A stretch of DNA of 64,000 nucleotides from Pseudomonadota bacterium (GTDB lineage: Bacteria > Pseudomonadota > Alphaproteobacteria > Caulobacterales > Caulobacteraceae). Position numbers and translations under genes: made by a program. Numbering within the stretch: position 1 is the stretch's first letter; each line of letters opens with the position of its first letter. The stretch is taken from assembly GCA_023432855.1 (NCBI GenBank), contig JAEZEZ010000090.1:1-64000 (forward strand), written 5' to 3'. The notes under the pieces are model-generated. The model saw only the letters and a program-made list of their open reading frames with translations. It searched no databases and was not told the origin of the DNA. This document shows positions 17,571 to 25,976 of the stretch, one piece after another.

Positions 17571-17596
17571 AACGGCGCAGGCGCGCGCTTTGTTCC
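17571..17596 (-). promoter_or_regulatory. EcfG-type promoter for galE
   Basis: On the minus strand GGAAC (17596-17592), 17 bp, then CGTT (17574-17571), which is the full EcfG/SigT consensus. The 5' leader to galE would be about 140 nt. Confidence 0.6.
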
Positions 17597-17631
17597 CCAC
17601 GCGATTCCGGAAAAAGCCAAGAAAAACAGGT

Positions 17632-17647
17632 GCTAACTTAGGTTAGC
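17632..17647. promoter_or_regulatory. GCTAAC-TTAG-GTTAGC palindrome upstream of the galE promoter
   Basis: Perfect 6-bp arms (17632-17637 and 17642-17647) around TTAG. Its centre is 43.5 bp upstream of the first G of the galE GGAAC box. The core TAAC-N4-GTTA recurs at 51240-51251 upstream of the cyanophycin EcfG promoter. Likely a regulator binding site. Confidence 0.6.
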
Positions 17648-17715
17648 CAAACGGCGGTGCTTCCGGCGAAACAGAATCGAATCGTCAATCGATTCAGGGG
17701 GCTGCCACAGAACCC

Positions 17716-18609
17716 TCAGCGGGCCGGCAGAGGATCGAACCTGGCGGTGAGCGCTGTCTCCTCGCCCGGCTCGAGAATGACGATCCCGAGCGCGCTCCAT
17801 TGCGATTCCGGGCGGCTGAAGACGTCATTCGCGTTCGTGACCGGTTCGGCGCACAGAATGGATTCGCTCGCGGGCGCGTACACCTGAAAACGCGGCGCCT
17901 CCGAGCTGATGCGGACTCCGCCACCCCGGGAGGGCCAGCTTATCAGCGCCTCGCCGCACCAGCCTTCATAGCCGTTATCGAGACCTGCTCCGGAGATGCT
18001 GCGCCCGACCAGCCGGTATCGTCCCGCGGGAGGTTCGAGGTTTACCGGCATGATCTCGTCATCGACGGTCCAGACCCCGTTCACCCGGGTGTCCAGGATG
18101 GTGTCCGCCGGCGCGTCCAGAAACGGGTGGAAGCCGAGGCCGCAGGGCATCGGCCCGTCGGACAGGTTCCGGCAGGACAGCGTCTGTTCGAGCCCCTGCT
18201 CGTCGAGGCGGAACACCTGCCGCGCCTCGTAGGCCCACGGCCACTCGCCGGCTGGGTGCGCGAATGCGAGCTCGGCGCGGCTGTCCGATCCCTCGACTAG
18301 GCGCCAGGCGTTTCGCCAGCCCTGGCCATGGAGGGGGTGAGGCTGTGGCGGCAGGTTCGGCTGCAGCCGAATCTCCCGGCCCCGGAAAGTGAACCGCCCG
18401 TCGCGGATGCGATTGCAGAAAGGGACCAGAGGAAAGCTGGCGGTCTGCAGCACATCCGTCGGGCGCGCCGGGCTCTCGCGGAACAGCGCTGCCCAGCCGT
18501 CCTCTCGCCGCTGCCGATAGGCGGCCACGGCGCCGCCCAGCCCCGGGACAAGCTCCAGCTCCAGGTCGCCCGAGCGCAGCTTCAGGCGGCCGAGGGGATC
18601 AGGTGACAT
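17716..18609 (-). CDS. Aldose 1-epimerase (galactose mutarotase family)
   Basis: This is a 297-residue beta-sandwich enzyme of the GalM superfamily. It has FCNRIRDGRF (substrate-binding Asn-Arg), HPLHGQGWRNAW and GLGFHPFLD (catalytic His positions), and a late Glu in CAEPVTNANDVF. It interconverts alpha and beta anomers of aldoses. Its start overlaps the end of the upstream GH1-like gene by 11 nt, so the two are co-translated: the glycosidase would release a sugar and this enzyme would equilibrate it for the oxidative pathway encoded next door. Confidence 0.9.
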   Translation of the reverse strand: MSPDPLGRLKLRSGDLELELVPGLGGAVAAYRQRREDGWAALFRESPARPTDVLQTASFPLVPFCNRIRDGRFTFRGREIRLQPNLPPQPHPLHGQGWRNAWRLVEGSDSRAELAFAHPAGEWPWAYEARQVFRLDEQGLEQTLSCRNLSDGPMPCGLGFHPFLDAPADTILDTRVNGVWTVDDEIMPVNLEPPAGRYRLVGRSISGAGLDNGYEGWCGEALISWPSRGGGVRISSEAPRFQVYAPASESILCAEPVTNANDVFSRPESQWSALGIVILEPGEETALTARFDPLPAR

Positions 18610-19882
18610 GCCCGGTCAGTTCGGCGCGGCGAAGCTCTCGCAGGTCCGCTTCCTGGTTGCGGGAGTGCCGGTCGCCATACTCGGCGGGCGGCACCACCGG
18701 CACAGTGAGGCACACGCTCTGGGTCGGCAGCACGTCTCGCCAGTCCTGGATCAGCTGCCGATAGGCCTTGCCGACATTGCGGATGTTGCGGTCCAGGTCG
18801 TAGAGGCCGAGCGGATTGACGTGCCCGTTCGTCTCTCTGAGCGCCGTATCCCAGTCGACCTGGTCGGTGAGCGAGTACCAGGTGAACCCGACGGTCGGCA
18901 CGCCGTCGTTGCGCACCCGCAGCACATTGGCCCATTGCTTCCAGAGCCAGTTGACCGCCTCGTCCCCGTTGGGGCCCTCGACGATGTTCGTCTCGGTGTG
19001 CATGACCGGCAGGTGATAGCGGGCGTGGTACTGCCGGGTAATTTCGCTGTAGCCGAAGATCTCGCCCGAGGCCCGGGTCATCCCGTCGGCCGACACCCGG
19101 TGCTCGTTGGTCCAGTAGTAGTCGTTGCCCAGGATGCAGTGGTGCTTGAGCCGGTGACCCTGGAAGAAGTGGTACTCATCCCGCGTCATCCCGTTGTCCA
19201 TCAGGTACTCGTACATGCACGAGTCCACCCGCAGGCCGTAGTTCAGATCCAGGGTCAGGAAGCGCATGGAGTTCATGCGCTCGGCCGGTCCGATCGCCGC
19301 CGGATTCTCGGCATGGAAATATTCCGACGACTCGCTCTGCACGAAGATCGCGTCCGGACGGCAGTTCAGGATGGCCTTCATGGCCAGGACGTTGGCCTTC
19401 ACGATGTTCTTGAGGGCGGTGACGAACGTCTGGTCCGTGGTGCCCTGCTCGTTCCACCAGCCGTACTTGGCCGAGAAGGTCGCGCAGATAAACATCTCAT
19501 TGATCGGGGTGTAGAGCTGCACCCACGGATAGCGGCAGGCGAAGGCCTTCGCGTACGTCTCGAAGAGTTCGGGGAAGTCCGTGTTCTGAAAGTCGCCGAT
19601 CCAGTCGGGCACGCCGAAGTGGCAGAGGTCGACGATGGGAATGATGTTGCGCCGCTTCAGGTCGGCCAGCGTCAGGTCCGCGAACTCCCAGTCATAGCGG
19701 CCAGGCGCGACGTAGGTGGTGTGAAGGGGCGGCCCGTATCGCAGGTGCCGGATGCCCATCTCCTCGACGCAGTCGAAGTCCTTCTTCCAGAGCCTGTAGT
19801 GGCCCGACGCCTCCATCTGGTCCACCCGGACCCGGCCGTTCTTGATCCTGGGGATGCTGTTCTCGATCCCCGTTGCGAACAT
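18599..19882 (-). CDS. GH1-like glycoside hydrolase
   Basis: This is a 427-residue GH-A clan protein with no signal peptide, so probably cytoplasmic. It starts MFATGIENSIPRI, has Glu129 in TPINEM as likely acid/base and Glu297 in VMHTETN as likely nucleophile, and WTNEHRV between them. It is related to the GH1-like half of the 11663-13933 fusion. Position beside a mutarotase and the De Ley-Doudoroff genes suggests a beta-galactosidase-like role. No strong ribosome site precedes the ATG, but the N-terminus is typical of this subgroup. Confidence 0.85.
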   Translation of the reverse strand: MFATGIENSIPRIKNGRVRVDQMEASGHYRLWKKDFDCVEEMGIRHLRYGPPLHTTYVAPGRYDWEFADLTLADLKRRNIIPIVDLCHFGVPDWIGDFQNTDFPELFETYAKAFACRYPWVQLYTPINEMFICATFSAKYGWWNEQGTTDQTFVTALKNIVKANVLAMKAILNCRPDAIFVQSESSEYFHAENPAAIGPAERMNSMRFLTLDLNYGLRVDSCMYEYLMDNGMTRDEYHFFQGHRLKHHCILGNDYYWTNEHRVSADGMTRASGEIFGYSEITRQYHARYHLPVMHTETNIVEGPNGDEAVNWLWKQWANVLRVRNDGVPTVGFTWYSLTDQVDWDTALRETNGHVNPLGLYDLDRNIRNVGKAYRQLIQDWRDVLPTQSVCLTVPVVPPAEYGDRHSRNQEADLRELRRAELTGHVT

Positions 19883-19998
19883 GAAGGCGGAAATGGCGGC
19901 GTCCTCCGGCTGGCGCTCCCCCGAGCGTCATCGCCTAGAACATCCGCGGGCCGGGATTGTTCACCCCGGCGCAAAATTGGCGCCCCGCCGGGCCTGCG

Positions 19999-20226
19999 TC
20001 AGGCGGACGGCTGGCCGCTCAGCTTGCGGCACTTGTCGAGGTTGGTGACCCCGTCCTGCCGGGTCTGCACGTTCCGGAGCCATGCCATGTTCTCGTGGAC
20101 GGCGAGAACCGTGAACTGCGGGAAGCTGTTCGGACCGGTGGCCACGAGGTCTCCGACCCGGATTTCTTCATCGTATTCGCGCTGAAGCGCCAGCGAGAAT
20201 ACATCGGCGTAACTTAGGTTGAGCAT
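19999..20226 (-). CDS. Small hypothetical protein
   Basis: This 75-residue soluble protein starts MLNLSYADVFSLALQREYD and contains VAVHENMAWLRNVQ in related form (VLAVHENMAWLRNVQTRQ). A very good GGGAGGGG site precedes the ATG at 20226. It is divergent from the galactose oxidation operon. Its codons 2-5 contain AACTTAGGTT (plus strand, 20211-20220), identical to the core of the palindrome at 17632. No function recognised. Confidence 0.7.
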   Translation of the reverse strand: MLNLSYADVFSLALQREYDEEIRVGDLVATGPNSFPQFTVLAVHENMAWLRNVQTRQDGVTNLDKCRKLSGQPSA

Positions 20227-20272
20227 GGGATCCCCTCCCGACTCATCTTTGACAGAGGCGTATTCTAGGCGC

Positions 20273-20294
20273 TCGGATGATGAACGATATCCGA
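20273..20294. promoter_or_regulatory. Inverted repeat TCGGAT-N10-ATCCGA
   Basis: TCGGAT (20273-20278) and ATCCGA (20289-20294) lie in the divergent promoter region between the 75-residue gene and the lactonase. The same half-sites, joined without spacer, make the palindrome at 8267-8282. Candidate operator for galactose genes. Confidence 0.4.
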
Positions 20295-20403
20295 ACGCCG
20301 CCTGACAGAACGCCGCACCCGGGTGGCGGACCGGGACGGAACCTGGGGCGTTCACCCCGCCTTTTCCACGCGACAGGACGTCACGACGCGGAGGGGGAAG
20401 ACC

Positions 20404-21273
20404 TTGGGACCGGCCGTCTGTATCGCCCGTTGCGACAACATCCTGGGCGAAGGCCCGCGCTGGGACGCCCGGCGTGGGCGACTGTACTGGCTCGATATCA
20501 AGGGCAAGCGGCTCCACTGGCTCGAGCCTTCGGGCGGCGGACAAGCCGTCCTCGACCTGCCGGCGCGAGCGAGCGCGCTCGCCCCGCGCGGCGATGGGTC
20601 GCTGGTGATGGCGACCGACCAGGGGGTCGCGGTCCTGGACCCTGACAGCGGCCGTTTCGACCTGCGCCTGGAGCTTGAGCCGGAGCGCCCCGGCAATCGC
20701 ACGAACGATGGCGGGATCGACATGGCGGGCCGTTTCTGGATCAGCACCATGGACGACGCCGAGGCGGTGGACTCCGGCGCCCTCTACCGCCTCGACGCCG
20801 ACTGGTCCTGCCATCCTGTCCGGGACGGCATGGGCATACCCAACACCATCTGCGTCAGTCCCGCGGGGGATACGCTCTACGTCGGGGACTCGAAGGAGCA
20901 GACCATCTACGCGTGGGACCTGGACGCGACGGGGGTCCTGTCGGGGCAACGGGAGTTCGCCGATACGCGGGGGACCGACGCGTCGCCTGATGGCTCCGCG
21001 GTCGACGCGGAGGGCGGCCTCTGGAACGCCCAGTGGGGCGGCTGGCGCGTGGTGCGGTACCTGCCCGACGGCACGGTGGGCGAAATCATCCCCCTTCCGG
21101 TCGAGCAGCCGACCAGCTGCGCGTTCGGGGGCAAGGATCTGGACACCCTCTACATCACCAGTGCGCGCGTCGGTCTCTCCGAGGAGGCGCTCGCCGAGCA
21201 GCCGCTGGCGGGGTCGCTGTTCGCCATCCGCACGGGCGTGAAGGGGCTGTCGCTTCCCGAATTCGCCGGCTGA
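20404..21273 (+). CDS. SMP-30/gluconolactonase-family lactonase (likely galactonolactonase)
   Basis: This is a 289-residue six-bladed beta-propeller. It has ILGEGPRWDARRGRLYWLDI (metal-binding Glu), NRTNDGGIDMAGRFWISTMD, GIPNTICVSP and DGSAVDAEGGLWNAQWGG, all SMP-30 hallmarks. It should open the sugar lactone made by the SDR enzyme at 23090. A TTG start at 20404 is chosen because GGAGGGG lies 7 nt before it, whereas the in-frame GTG at 20323 has none and adds unrelated residues. First gene of a five-gene operon. Confidence 0.9.
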   Translation: MGPAVCIARCDNILGEGPRWDARRGRLYWLDIKGKRLHWLEPSGGGQAVLDLPARASALAPRGDGSLVMATDQGVAVLDPDSGRFDLRLELEPERPGNRTNDGGIDMAGRFWISTMDDAEAVDSGALYRLDADWSCHPVRDGMGIPNTICVSPAGDTLYVGDSKEQTIYAWDLDATGVLSGQREFADTRGTDASPDGSAVDAEGGLWNAQWGGWRVVRYLPDGTVGEIIPLPVEQPTSCAFGGKDLDTLYITSARVGLSEEALAEQPLAGSLFAIRTGVKGLSLPEFAG

Positions 21274-21294
21274 CCGAAGAGCGCCCCGCCCCCG

Positions 21295-21320
21295 GGAACA
21301 ATGCCCGCCCCATCCCGCTT
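21295..21320 (+). promoter_or_regulatory. EcfG-type promoter match inside the galactose operon
   Basis: GGAAC (21295-21299), 17 bp, GCTT (21317-21320), between the lactonase stop and the dehydratase. A start near 21327 would precede both possible dehydratase start codons. It may be a chance match. Confidence 0.35.
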
Positions 21321-21368
21321 CTCACCAGGGGGCGAACGCGCCTGACCACACCGCGGGGAGACACGCCG

Positions 21369-23090
21369 ATCCGCAAGCCTCTGCGAAGCGCGCACAGCTA
21401 CGGCAAGCTCGACCGTGACGGCTTCATCCACCGCAGCTGGATGAAGAGCCTCGGCCTGCCCGATCACGTCTTCGACGGGCGGCCGGTGATCGGCATCTGC
21501 AACACCTGGTCCGAACTGAACCCCTGCCACGGACACCTGCGCGACATCGCCGAACACGTGAAGCGCGGCGTCTGGGAGTCCGGCGGCCTGCCGCTGGAGT
21601 TCCCGGCCATGAGCCTGGGCGAGACCCAGATGCGGCCCACGGCCATGCTGTTCCGCAACCTGCTGGCCATGGAGGTTGAGGAGTCCATCCGCGGCAATCC
21701 GATCGACGGCGTGGTGCTGCTGGGCGGCTGCGACAAGACCACGCCGGGGCAACTGATGGGCGCGGCGTCGGTTGACCTGCCCACGGTGGTGGTGTCGGCG
21801 GGACCCAAGCTGAACGGCAAGTTTCGCGGCAAGGACATCGGCTCGGGCACCGATGTCTGGAAGTTCTCCGAGGCCGTGCGCGCCGGGGAGATGACCCTGG
21901 AGGAATTCTTTGACGCCGAGGCCGGCATGAGCCGCAGCCACGGCGTCTGCATGACCATGGGCACAGCCTCCACGGTCTCCAGCCTTGTCGAGGCGCTCGG
22001 CGTCTGCCTGCCGGACAACGGAACGCTGCCGGCGGTGGACGCGCGGCGCTACGCGCTGGCCCACATGACCGGGCGGCTGATCGTCGACATGGTCGAGCGC
22101 GACGCGCGGCTGTCAACCGTCCTGACGCGCGCGAACTTCGAGAACGCCATCCTCGCCCATGCCGCCGTCGGCGGCTCCACCAATGCCGTTATCCACCTGC
22201 TGGCCCTGGCCGGGCGGCTGGGCGTGCCGCTGGACCTGGAGGACTTCGACCGTATCGGCCGCGAGGCGCCGCTGCTGGTGGACCTGATGCCGTCGGGCCG
22301 GTTCCTCATGGAAGACTTCCACTACGCCGGCGGCATGCCCGCGGTGCTGAAGGCGCTGGGGCCGCGCCTGCGCAGCCAGGCGCCTACGGTCACCGGGCGG
22401 CCGATCGGCGAGGTGGTGGCCGGCGCGACCTGCTGGAACGACAAGGTCATCCGCACGCCCGAAGCGCCCGTGGGCCCCTCTTCCGGGGTCTGGGTGCTGC
22501 GCGGCAACCTCGCCCCGGACGGAGCCATCATCAAGCCCTCGGCCGCCTCCCCCGACCTGCTGACGCACACCGGGCGCGCCGTCGTGTTCGAGGACATCGA
22601 GGACTACAAGGCCCGCATCGACGCGGACGACCTGGACGTCGACGCAACCTCCATCCTGGTGCTGAAGGGCTGCGGCCCCAAGGGCTACCCGGGCATGCCG
22701 GAGGTCGGCAACATGGCCCTGCCGCGCAAGCTGCTGGCCCAGGGCGTGCGCGACATGGTGCGGATCTCCGACGCGCGCATGAGCGGCACCGCCTTCGGCA
22801 CCGTCATCCTGCACGTCGCGCCGGAGGCCGAAGTCGGCGGGCCGCTGGCGCTGGTCCGCAGCGGTGACGAGATCGCCTTCGATGGTCCGAACCGATCCCT
22901 GACCCTCAAGGTCGAGGGGGCCGAACTGTCGCGCCGCCGCGCCGAATGGGACGCCGCGCGCAAGCCGTCGCCCTACGAGCGCGGCTGGTACCGGCTCTAC
23001 ATCGAAACAGTGTTGCAGGCCGATCGCGGCGCCGACCTCGACTTCCTGGTCGGCCGCAGTGGCGACGAGGTGACGAGGGAGTCCCACTGA
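21369..23090 (+). CDS. IlvD/Edd-family sugar-acid dehydratase (likely galactonate dehydratase)
   Basis: This is a protein of about 573 residues. Numbering from 21369, the Fe-S cluster Cys are 44 (GICNTWSELNPC), 121 (LLGGCDKTTPG) and 194 (HGVCMTMGTAST), with VDARRYALAH and DARMSGTAFG also present. The match is to arabonate/xylonate-type dehydratases. It should convert galactonate to 2-keto-3-deoxygalactonate. No ATG, GTG or TTG exists in frame near the N-terminus: homology begins RKPLRSAHSYGK, so ATC at 21369 (GGGGAG 8 nt upstream) or CTG at 21342 is the probable start, unless a frameshift hides the true one. Confidence 0.88.
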   Translation: MRKPLRSAHSYGKLDRDGFIHRSWMKSLGLPDHVFDGRPVIGICNTWSELNPCHGHLRDIAEHVKRGVWESGGLPLEFPAMSLGETQMRPTAMLFRNLLAMEVEESIRGNPIDGVVLLGGCDKTTPGQLMGAASVDLPTVVVSAGPKLNGKFRGKDIGSGTDVWKFSEAVRAGEMTLEEFFDAEAGMSRSHGVCMTMGTASTVSSLVEALGVCLPDNGTLPAVDARRYALAHMTGRLIVDMVERDARLSTVLTRANFENAILAHAAVGGSTNAVIHLLALAGRLGVPLDLEDFDRIGREAPLLVDLMPSGRFLMEDFHYAGGMPAVLKALGPRLRSQAPTVTGRPIGEVVAGATCWNDKVIRTPEAPVGPSSGVWVLRGNLAPDGAIIKPSAASPDLLTHTGRAVVFEDIEDYKARIDADDLDVDATSILVLKGCGPKGYPGMPEVGNMALPRKLLAQGVRDMVRISDARMSGTAFGTVILHVAPEAEVGGPLALVRSGDEIAFDGPNRSLTLKVEGAELSRRRAEWDAARKPSPYERGWYRLYIETVLQADRGADLDFLVGRSGDEVTRESH

Positions 23091-23851
23091 TGGCCCAGGA
23101 CGACGGCTTCGCGACCTACCCGAGCCTGAAGGACAAGGTGGTGTTCATCACCGGCGGCTCCTCCGGGATCGGCGCCTGCATGGTCGAACAGTTCCACGCC
23201 CAGGGCGCAAAGGTGGCCTTCATCGGCCTGCACGAGGAGGCCGGGCGTCCCCTGTGCGAACGCCTGCCGGGCAGCTGGTTCCGCGCCACCGACGTGACCG
23301 ACGCGCCCGCCCTCGAAGCCTCGCTGAAGGACGCCGCCGACGCGCTCGGCCCCATCGGCGTCCTGGTCAACAACGTGGCCAACGACACCCGCCACGACGC
23401 CGCCGAAACCAGCAACGAGCAGTGGCGCAAGGGCCTGGCGGTCAACCTCGACCCGACCTTCATCTGCTCCCGCACGGTCTATCCGGGCATGAAGGCGATG
23501 GGCGGCGGGGCGATCATCAACATCAGCTCGATCAACGCCCTGCTCGGCCCCGCCCACATGCCGACCTACGTGGCCGCCAAGGGCGCGATCAACGCCCTGA
23601 CCAAGGGGCTGGCGCGCGAGTGGGGACCTGACCGTATCCGGGTCAACGTCATCTCCCCCGGGTGGATCATCACCGACCGGCAACTGGAGCTCTGGCTCAC
23701 CCCCGAGGCCGAGGCCGAGTGGATGAAGCTGGTCGCCCTGCCCGACCGCATCATGCCCGAGGATGTCGCCCGCCTGACCCTGTTCCTGGCCGCCGACGAC
23801 AGCCGGATGATCACCGGCCAGAACTTCGTCATCGACGGCGGGCGCACCTGA
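23090..23851 (+). CDS. SDR dehydrogenase (likely galactose 1-dehydrogenase)
   Basis: This is a 253-residue classical short-chain dehydrogenase. It has NAD motif TGGSSGIG at 21-28, VNNVANDTRH, Ser146/147 in NISSINA, the Tyr160/Lys164 pair in YVAAKG, and C-terminal MITGQNFVIDGG. The PSLKDKVVFITGG start and VNNxANDxRH resemble Caulobacter xylose dehydrogenase XylB, which also sits with a lactonase and an IlvD-type dehydratase. By context it oxidises galactose to the lactone. Its ATG shares one base with the dehydratase stop (TGATG). Confidence 0.88.
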   Translation: MAQDDGFATYPSLKDKVVFITGGSSGIGACMVEQFHAQGAKVAFIGLHEEAGRPLCERLPGSWFRATDVTDAPALEASLKDAADALGPIGVLVNNVANDTRHDAAETSNEQWRKGLAVNLDPTFICSRTVYPGMKAMGGGAIINISSINALLGPAHMPTYVAAKGAINALTKGLAREWGPDRIRVNVISPGWIITDRQLELWLTPEAEAEWMKLVALPDRIMPEDVARLTLFLAADDSRMITGQNFVIDGGRT

Positions 23852-24768
23852 TGCTCGCGGAAGGGCCATTCCTGGCCTGCGACTGGGGTACGACCAACCT
23901 GCGCGCCTGGCTGATTGGCGTGGACGGCAATGTGGTCGAGGCGCGCGATTTCCCGCTCGGCGTCTCTCGCCTGCAGCCCGGCGAGGCGGCGCGGCGGTTC
24001 CGCGAGGAGGTGCGGCCCGCCCTCGACGCCGAGGGCCTGCCGGCCCTGCTGTGCGGGATGATCGGCTCGAACTTGGGCTGGGTCTCCGCTCCATATCTCG
24101 ATTGCCCCGCCGACATCGGGGACCTCGGCGCCGCATTGGTCGATCCGGAACCCGGCGACCCGCCCGTGCGCATCGTCCCGGGCCTGCGCGGTCCCGGGAT
24201 CACCGCCGCGCCCGACGTCATGCGCGGCGAGGAGACCCAGGTGTTCGGCTGGATCGCCCAGGACGAGGCGCGCGGCCGCGGCCGGCACGTCATCTGTCAT
24301 CCGGGCACCCATGCGAAGTGGGTGCTGGTCGAGGACGGCCGCATCGTTCGTTTCGTCACCGCCATGACCGGCGAACTGTTCGCCACTCTGAGCCGCCACG
24401 GGGTCCTGGCGACGGCCTCCACGCCCGGCGATGAGAGCGCCTTTCGCCAGGGCGTGGAGGCGGCGGGAGACGGTGACGCCCTGTCGGCCCGCCTCTTCAG
24501 CGTCCGCTCCCGGGTGGTCGGCGGCGACGCCGACCCCGACACCTCTGCGTCCTACCTCTCCGGCCTGCTGATCGGCTCCGAAATCGCGGCGCTGCCCCAT
24601 CTGCTGGGCGTTCCGTCGAACGCCCCGGTGGCCCTGCTCGGAGAAGAGACCCTGCTGCGCTGGTACGGCCTGGCCCTGGACCTGCGGGGTCGCCGGCACA
24701 GCCTGCACAGCGGCGACGAGGCGGCGCTGGCCGGACTGAAGGCCCTTTATGCGGGAGCCGATCGATGA
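23851..24768 (+). CDS. dgoK: 2-dehydro-3-deoxygalactonokinase
   Basis: This is a 305-residue ASKHA-fold sugar kinase. It has DWGTTNLRAWLI at 11-22, GMIGSNLGW, GEETQVFG, HPGTHAKWV and FVTAMTGELF, all DgoK signatures. It phosphorylates 2-keto-3-deoxygalactonate at C6 for cleavage by the next gene. Its ATG shares one base with the upstream stop, and its end overlaps dgoA by 4 nt. Confidence 0.94.
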   Translation: MLAEGPFLACDWGTTNLRAWLIGVDGNVVEARDFPLGVSRLQPGEAARRFREEVRPALDAEGLPALLCGMIGSNLGWVSAPYLDCPADIGDLGAALVDPEPGDPPVRIVPGLRGPGITAAPDVMRGEETQVFGWIAQDEARGRGRHVICHPGTHAKWVLVEDGRIVRFVTAMTGELFATLSRHGVLATASTPGDESAFRQGVEAAGDGDALSARLFSVRSRVVGGDADPDTSASYLSGLLIGSEIAALPHLLGVPSNAPVALLGEETLLRWYGLALDLRGRRHSLHSGDEAALAGLKALYAGADR

Positions 24769-25382
24769 CCCTGGATCAGGCGCTGGACGAAACTCCGATC
24801 GTGGCCATCATTCGCGGGGTCGAGCCCGACCACGCGGTCGAGACCGCCGACGCCCTGTACCGGGGCGGTATCCGCGTCGTCGAGGTGCCGCTCAACTCGC
24901 CGCATCCCCTGCGCAGCATCCAGGCCATCGTCCACGCGTTCGCCGATCGCATGATCATAGGCGCGGGAACGGTTCTGTCGCCTTCCCAGGTGGACGAGGT
25001 CGCCGATGCGGGCGGCCGCATCATCGTCTCGCCCAACACCGATCCGGCCGTAATCCATCGCGCCATCGCGCTGCGCCTCGAGCCCATGCCCGGTTTCGGC
25101 AGCGTCAGCGAAGCCTTCCGGGCATGCTCCGCCGGCGCGCGCAGGCTCAAGCTGTTTCCGGCCTCGACCTACGGACCCGGGCATCTGAAGGCGCTCCTGG
25201 CAGTGCTGCCCAGGGAGGTCAGGGTCTATGCGGTGGGTGGAGCAGGCCCTGCGAACATGGCGGAGTGGTCGGCGGCGGGGGCCGCGGGGTTCGGGCTCGG
25301 CTCGGAGCTCTACCGGCCCGGACAACCACCTGACGAGACGTTTGAAAAGGCGAAGCTGGCGGTGCGCGCACTCAGGGACTGA
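24765..25382 (+). CDS. dgoA: 2-dehydro-3-deoxy-6-phosphogalactonate aldolase
   Basis: This is a 205-residue class I aldolase of the KDPG/KDPGal family. It has VAIIRGVEPD, Glu40 in VVEVPLNSP, GAGTVLS, MPGFGS and the Schiff-base Lys129 in RLKLFPAS. It splits KDPGal into pyruvate and glyceraldehyde-3-phosphate, the last step of the De Ley-Doudoroff route. The genomic partners, not the sequence alone, point to galactonate rather than gluconate. Last gene of the operon. Confidence 0.93.
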   Translation: MTLDQALDETPIVAIIRGVEPDHAVETADALYRGGIRVVEVPLNSPHPLRSIQAIVHAFADRMIIGAGTVLSPSQVDEVADAGGRIIVSPNTDPAVIHRAIALRLEPMPGFGSVSEAFRACSAGARRLKLFPASTYGPGHLKALLAVLPREVRVYAVGGAGPANMAEWSAAGAAGFGLGSELYRPGQPPDETFEKAKLAVRALRD

Positions 25383-25406
25383 GGGGGCGATCGGCGGCGA
25401 CTGTTC

Positions 25407-25616
25407 TCAGGAATCGAGACGCGACAGTTCGCCAGCGGCGTCCTGCACGTAAACTCGGACCGCCTGGCCGTGAGCCTTGACCCGCTCGGCAAGACCCAGC
25501 GCCCGCGTTTCCGCCTCCGAGCGATAGGCGAAACCGCCCAGGCTGGCGGCGCCCGACAGGATCTTCCAGCCGTCGCCGATCCGCACGATGAAAATATCGG
25601 CGGTCGCGTGTTCCAT
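25407..25616 (-). CDS. Small DUF2188-like protein, copy 1
   Basis: This 69-residue protein starts MEHATADIFIVRIGDGWKIL and ends VYVQDAAGELSRLDS. The pattern is a two-stranded sheet with a G-x-W-K motif, then a helix and a final strand. The start at 25616 has GGGAGG upstream; the longer frame to 25652 adds unlike residues. A paralogue lies at 25977 on the other side of tRNA-Phe. Function unknown. Confidence 0.7.
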   Translation of the reverse strand: MEHATADIFIVRIGDGWKILSGAASLGGFAYRSEAETRALGLAERVKAHGQAVRVYVQDAAGELSRLDS

Positions 25617-25786
25617 GGGCAGCCTCCCGCACCGGCGCGGAGGGTTCATCACGCCGCGCCTGGCTGCACACTTGGGGACTTGAGCGCGTCGCGGGAACGT
25701 GACTGATCGCCGCTACCCCATCCGGGTCAGGCGCCAGCGCCCTCGTGACCGGGGCTGAGGATCGATTCTGCGGAAGGGGAGGAAGA

Positions 25787-25862
25787 TGGTGCCTGGGGGC
25801 GGATTCGAACCACCGACACGCGGATTTTCAATCCGCTGCTCTACCAACTGAGCTACCCAGGC
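25787..25862 (-). tRNA. tRNA-Phe (GAA)
   Basis: Acceptor GCCTGGG/CCCAGGC, D arm GCTC/GAGC, anticodon stem GCGGA/TCCGC with loop TTGAAAA (anticodon GAA), T arm GGTGG/CCGCC, A73 and an encoded CCA. It sits downstream of yacG, as in other alphaproteobacteria. Confidence 0.98.
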
Positions 25863-25976
25863 GCCGGGCTCGGCCACAGGGCCGCCGCCGCGAGAGGGGC
25901 GTCTATAGGCGAGCCGACTTTGGCTGTCCAGAGATTGCCGCAACGGCGTCGCAGCCCGCCGCGGCGAGCCCCTCGA

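Noticed and set aside
20338..20363. GGAAC-N17-CCTT before the lactonase operon
   Set aside because: CCTT departs from the CGTT/GGTT/GCTT boxes seen elsewhere, and a GGGG/CCCC hairpin occupies the spacer. Too weak to call.
20323..20403. GTG start giving a 27-residue N-terminal extension of the lactonase
   Set aside because: No ribosome site. The extension has no match to the family, and a strong GGAGGGG precedes the TTG at 20404.
21301..21345. 14-codon reading frame before the dehydratase as a leader peptide gene
   Set aside because: No run of regulatory codons and no clear ribosome site. Kept only as part of the start-codon finding.
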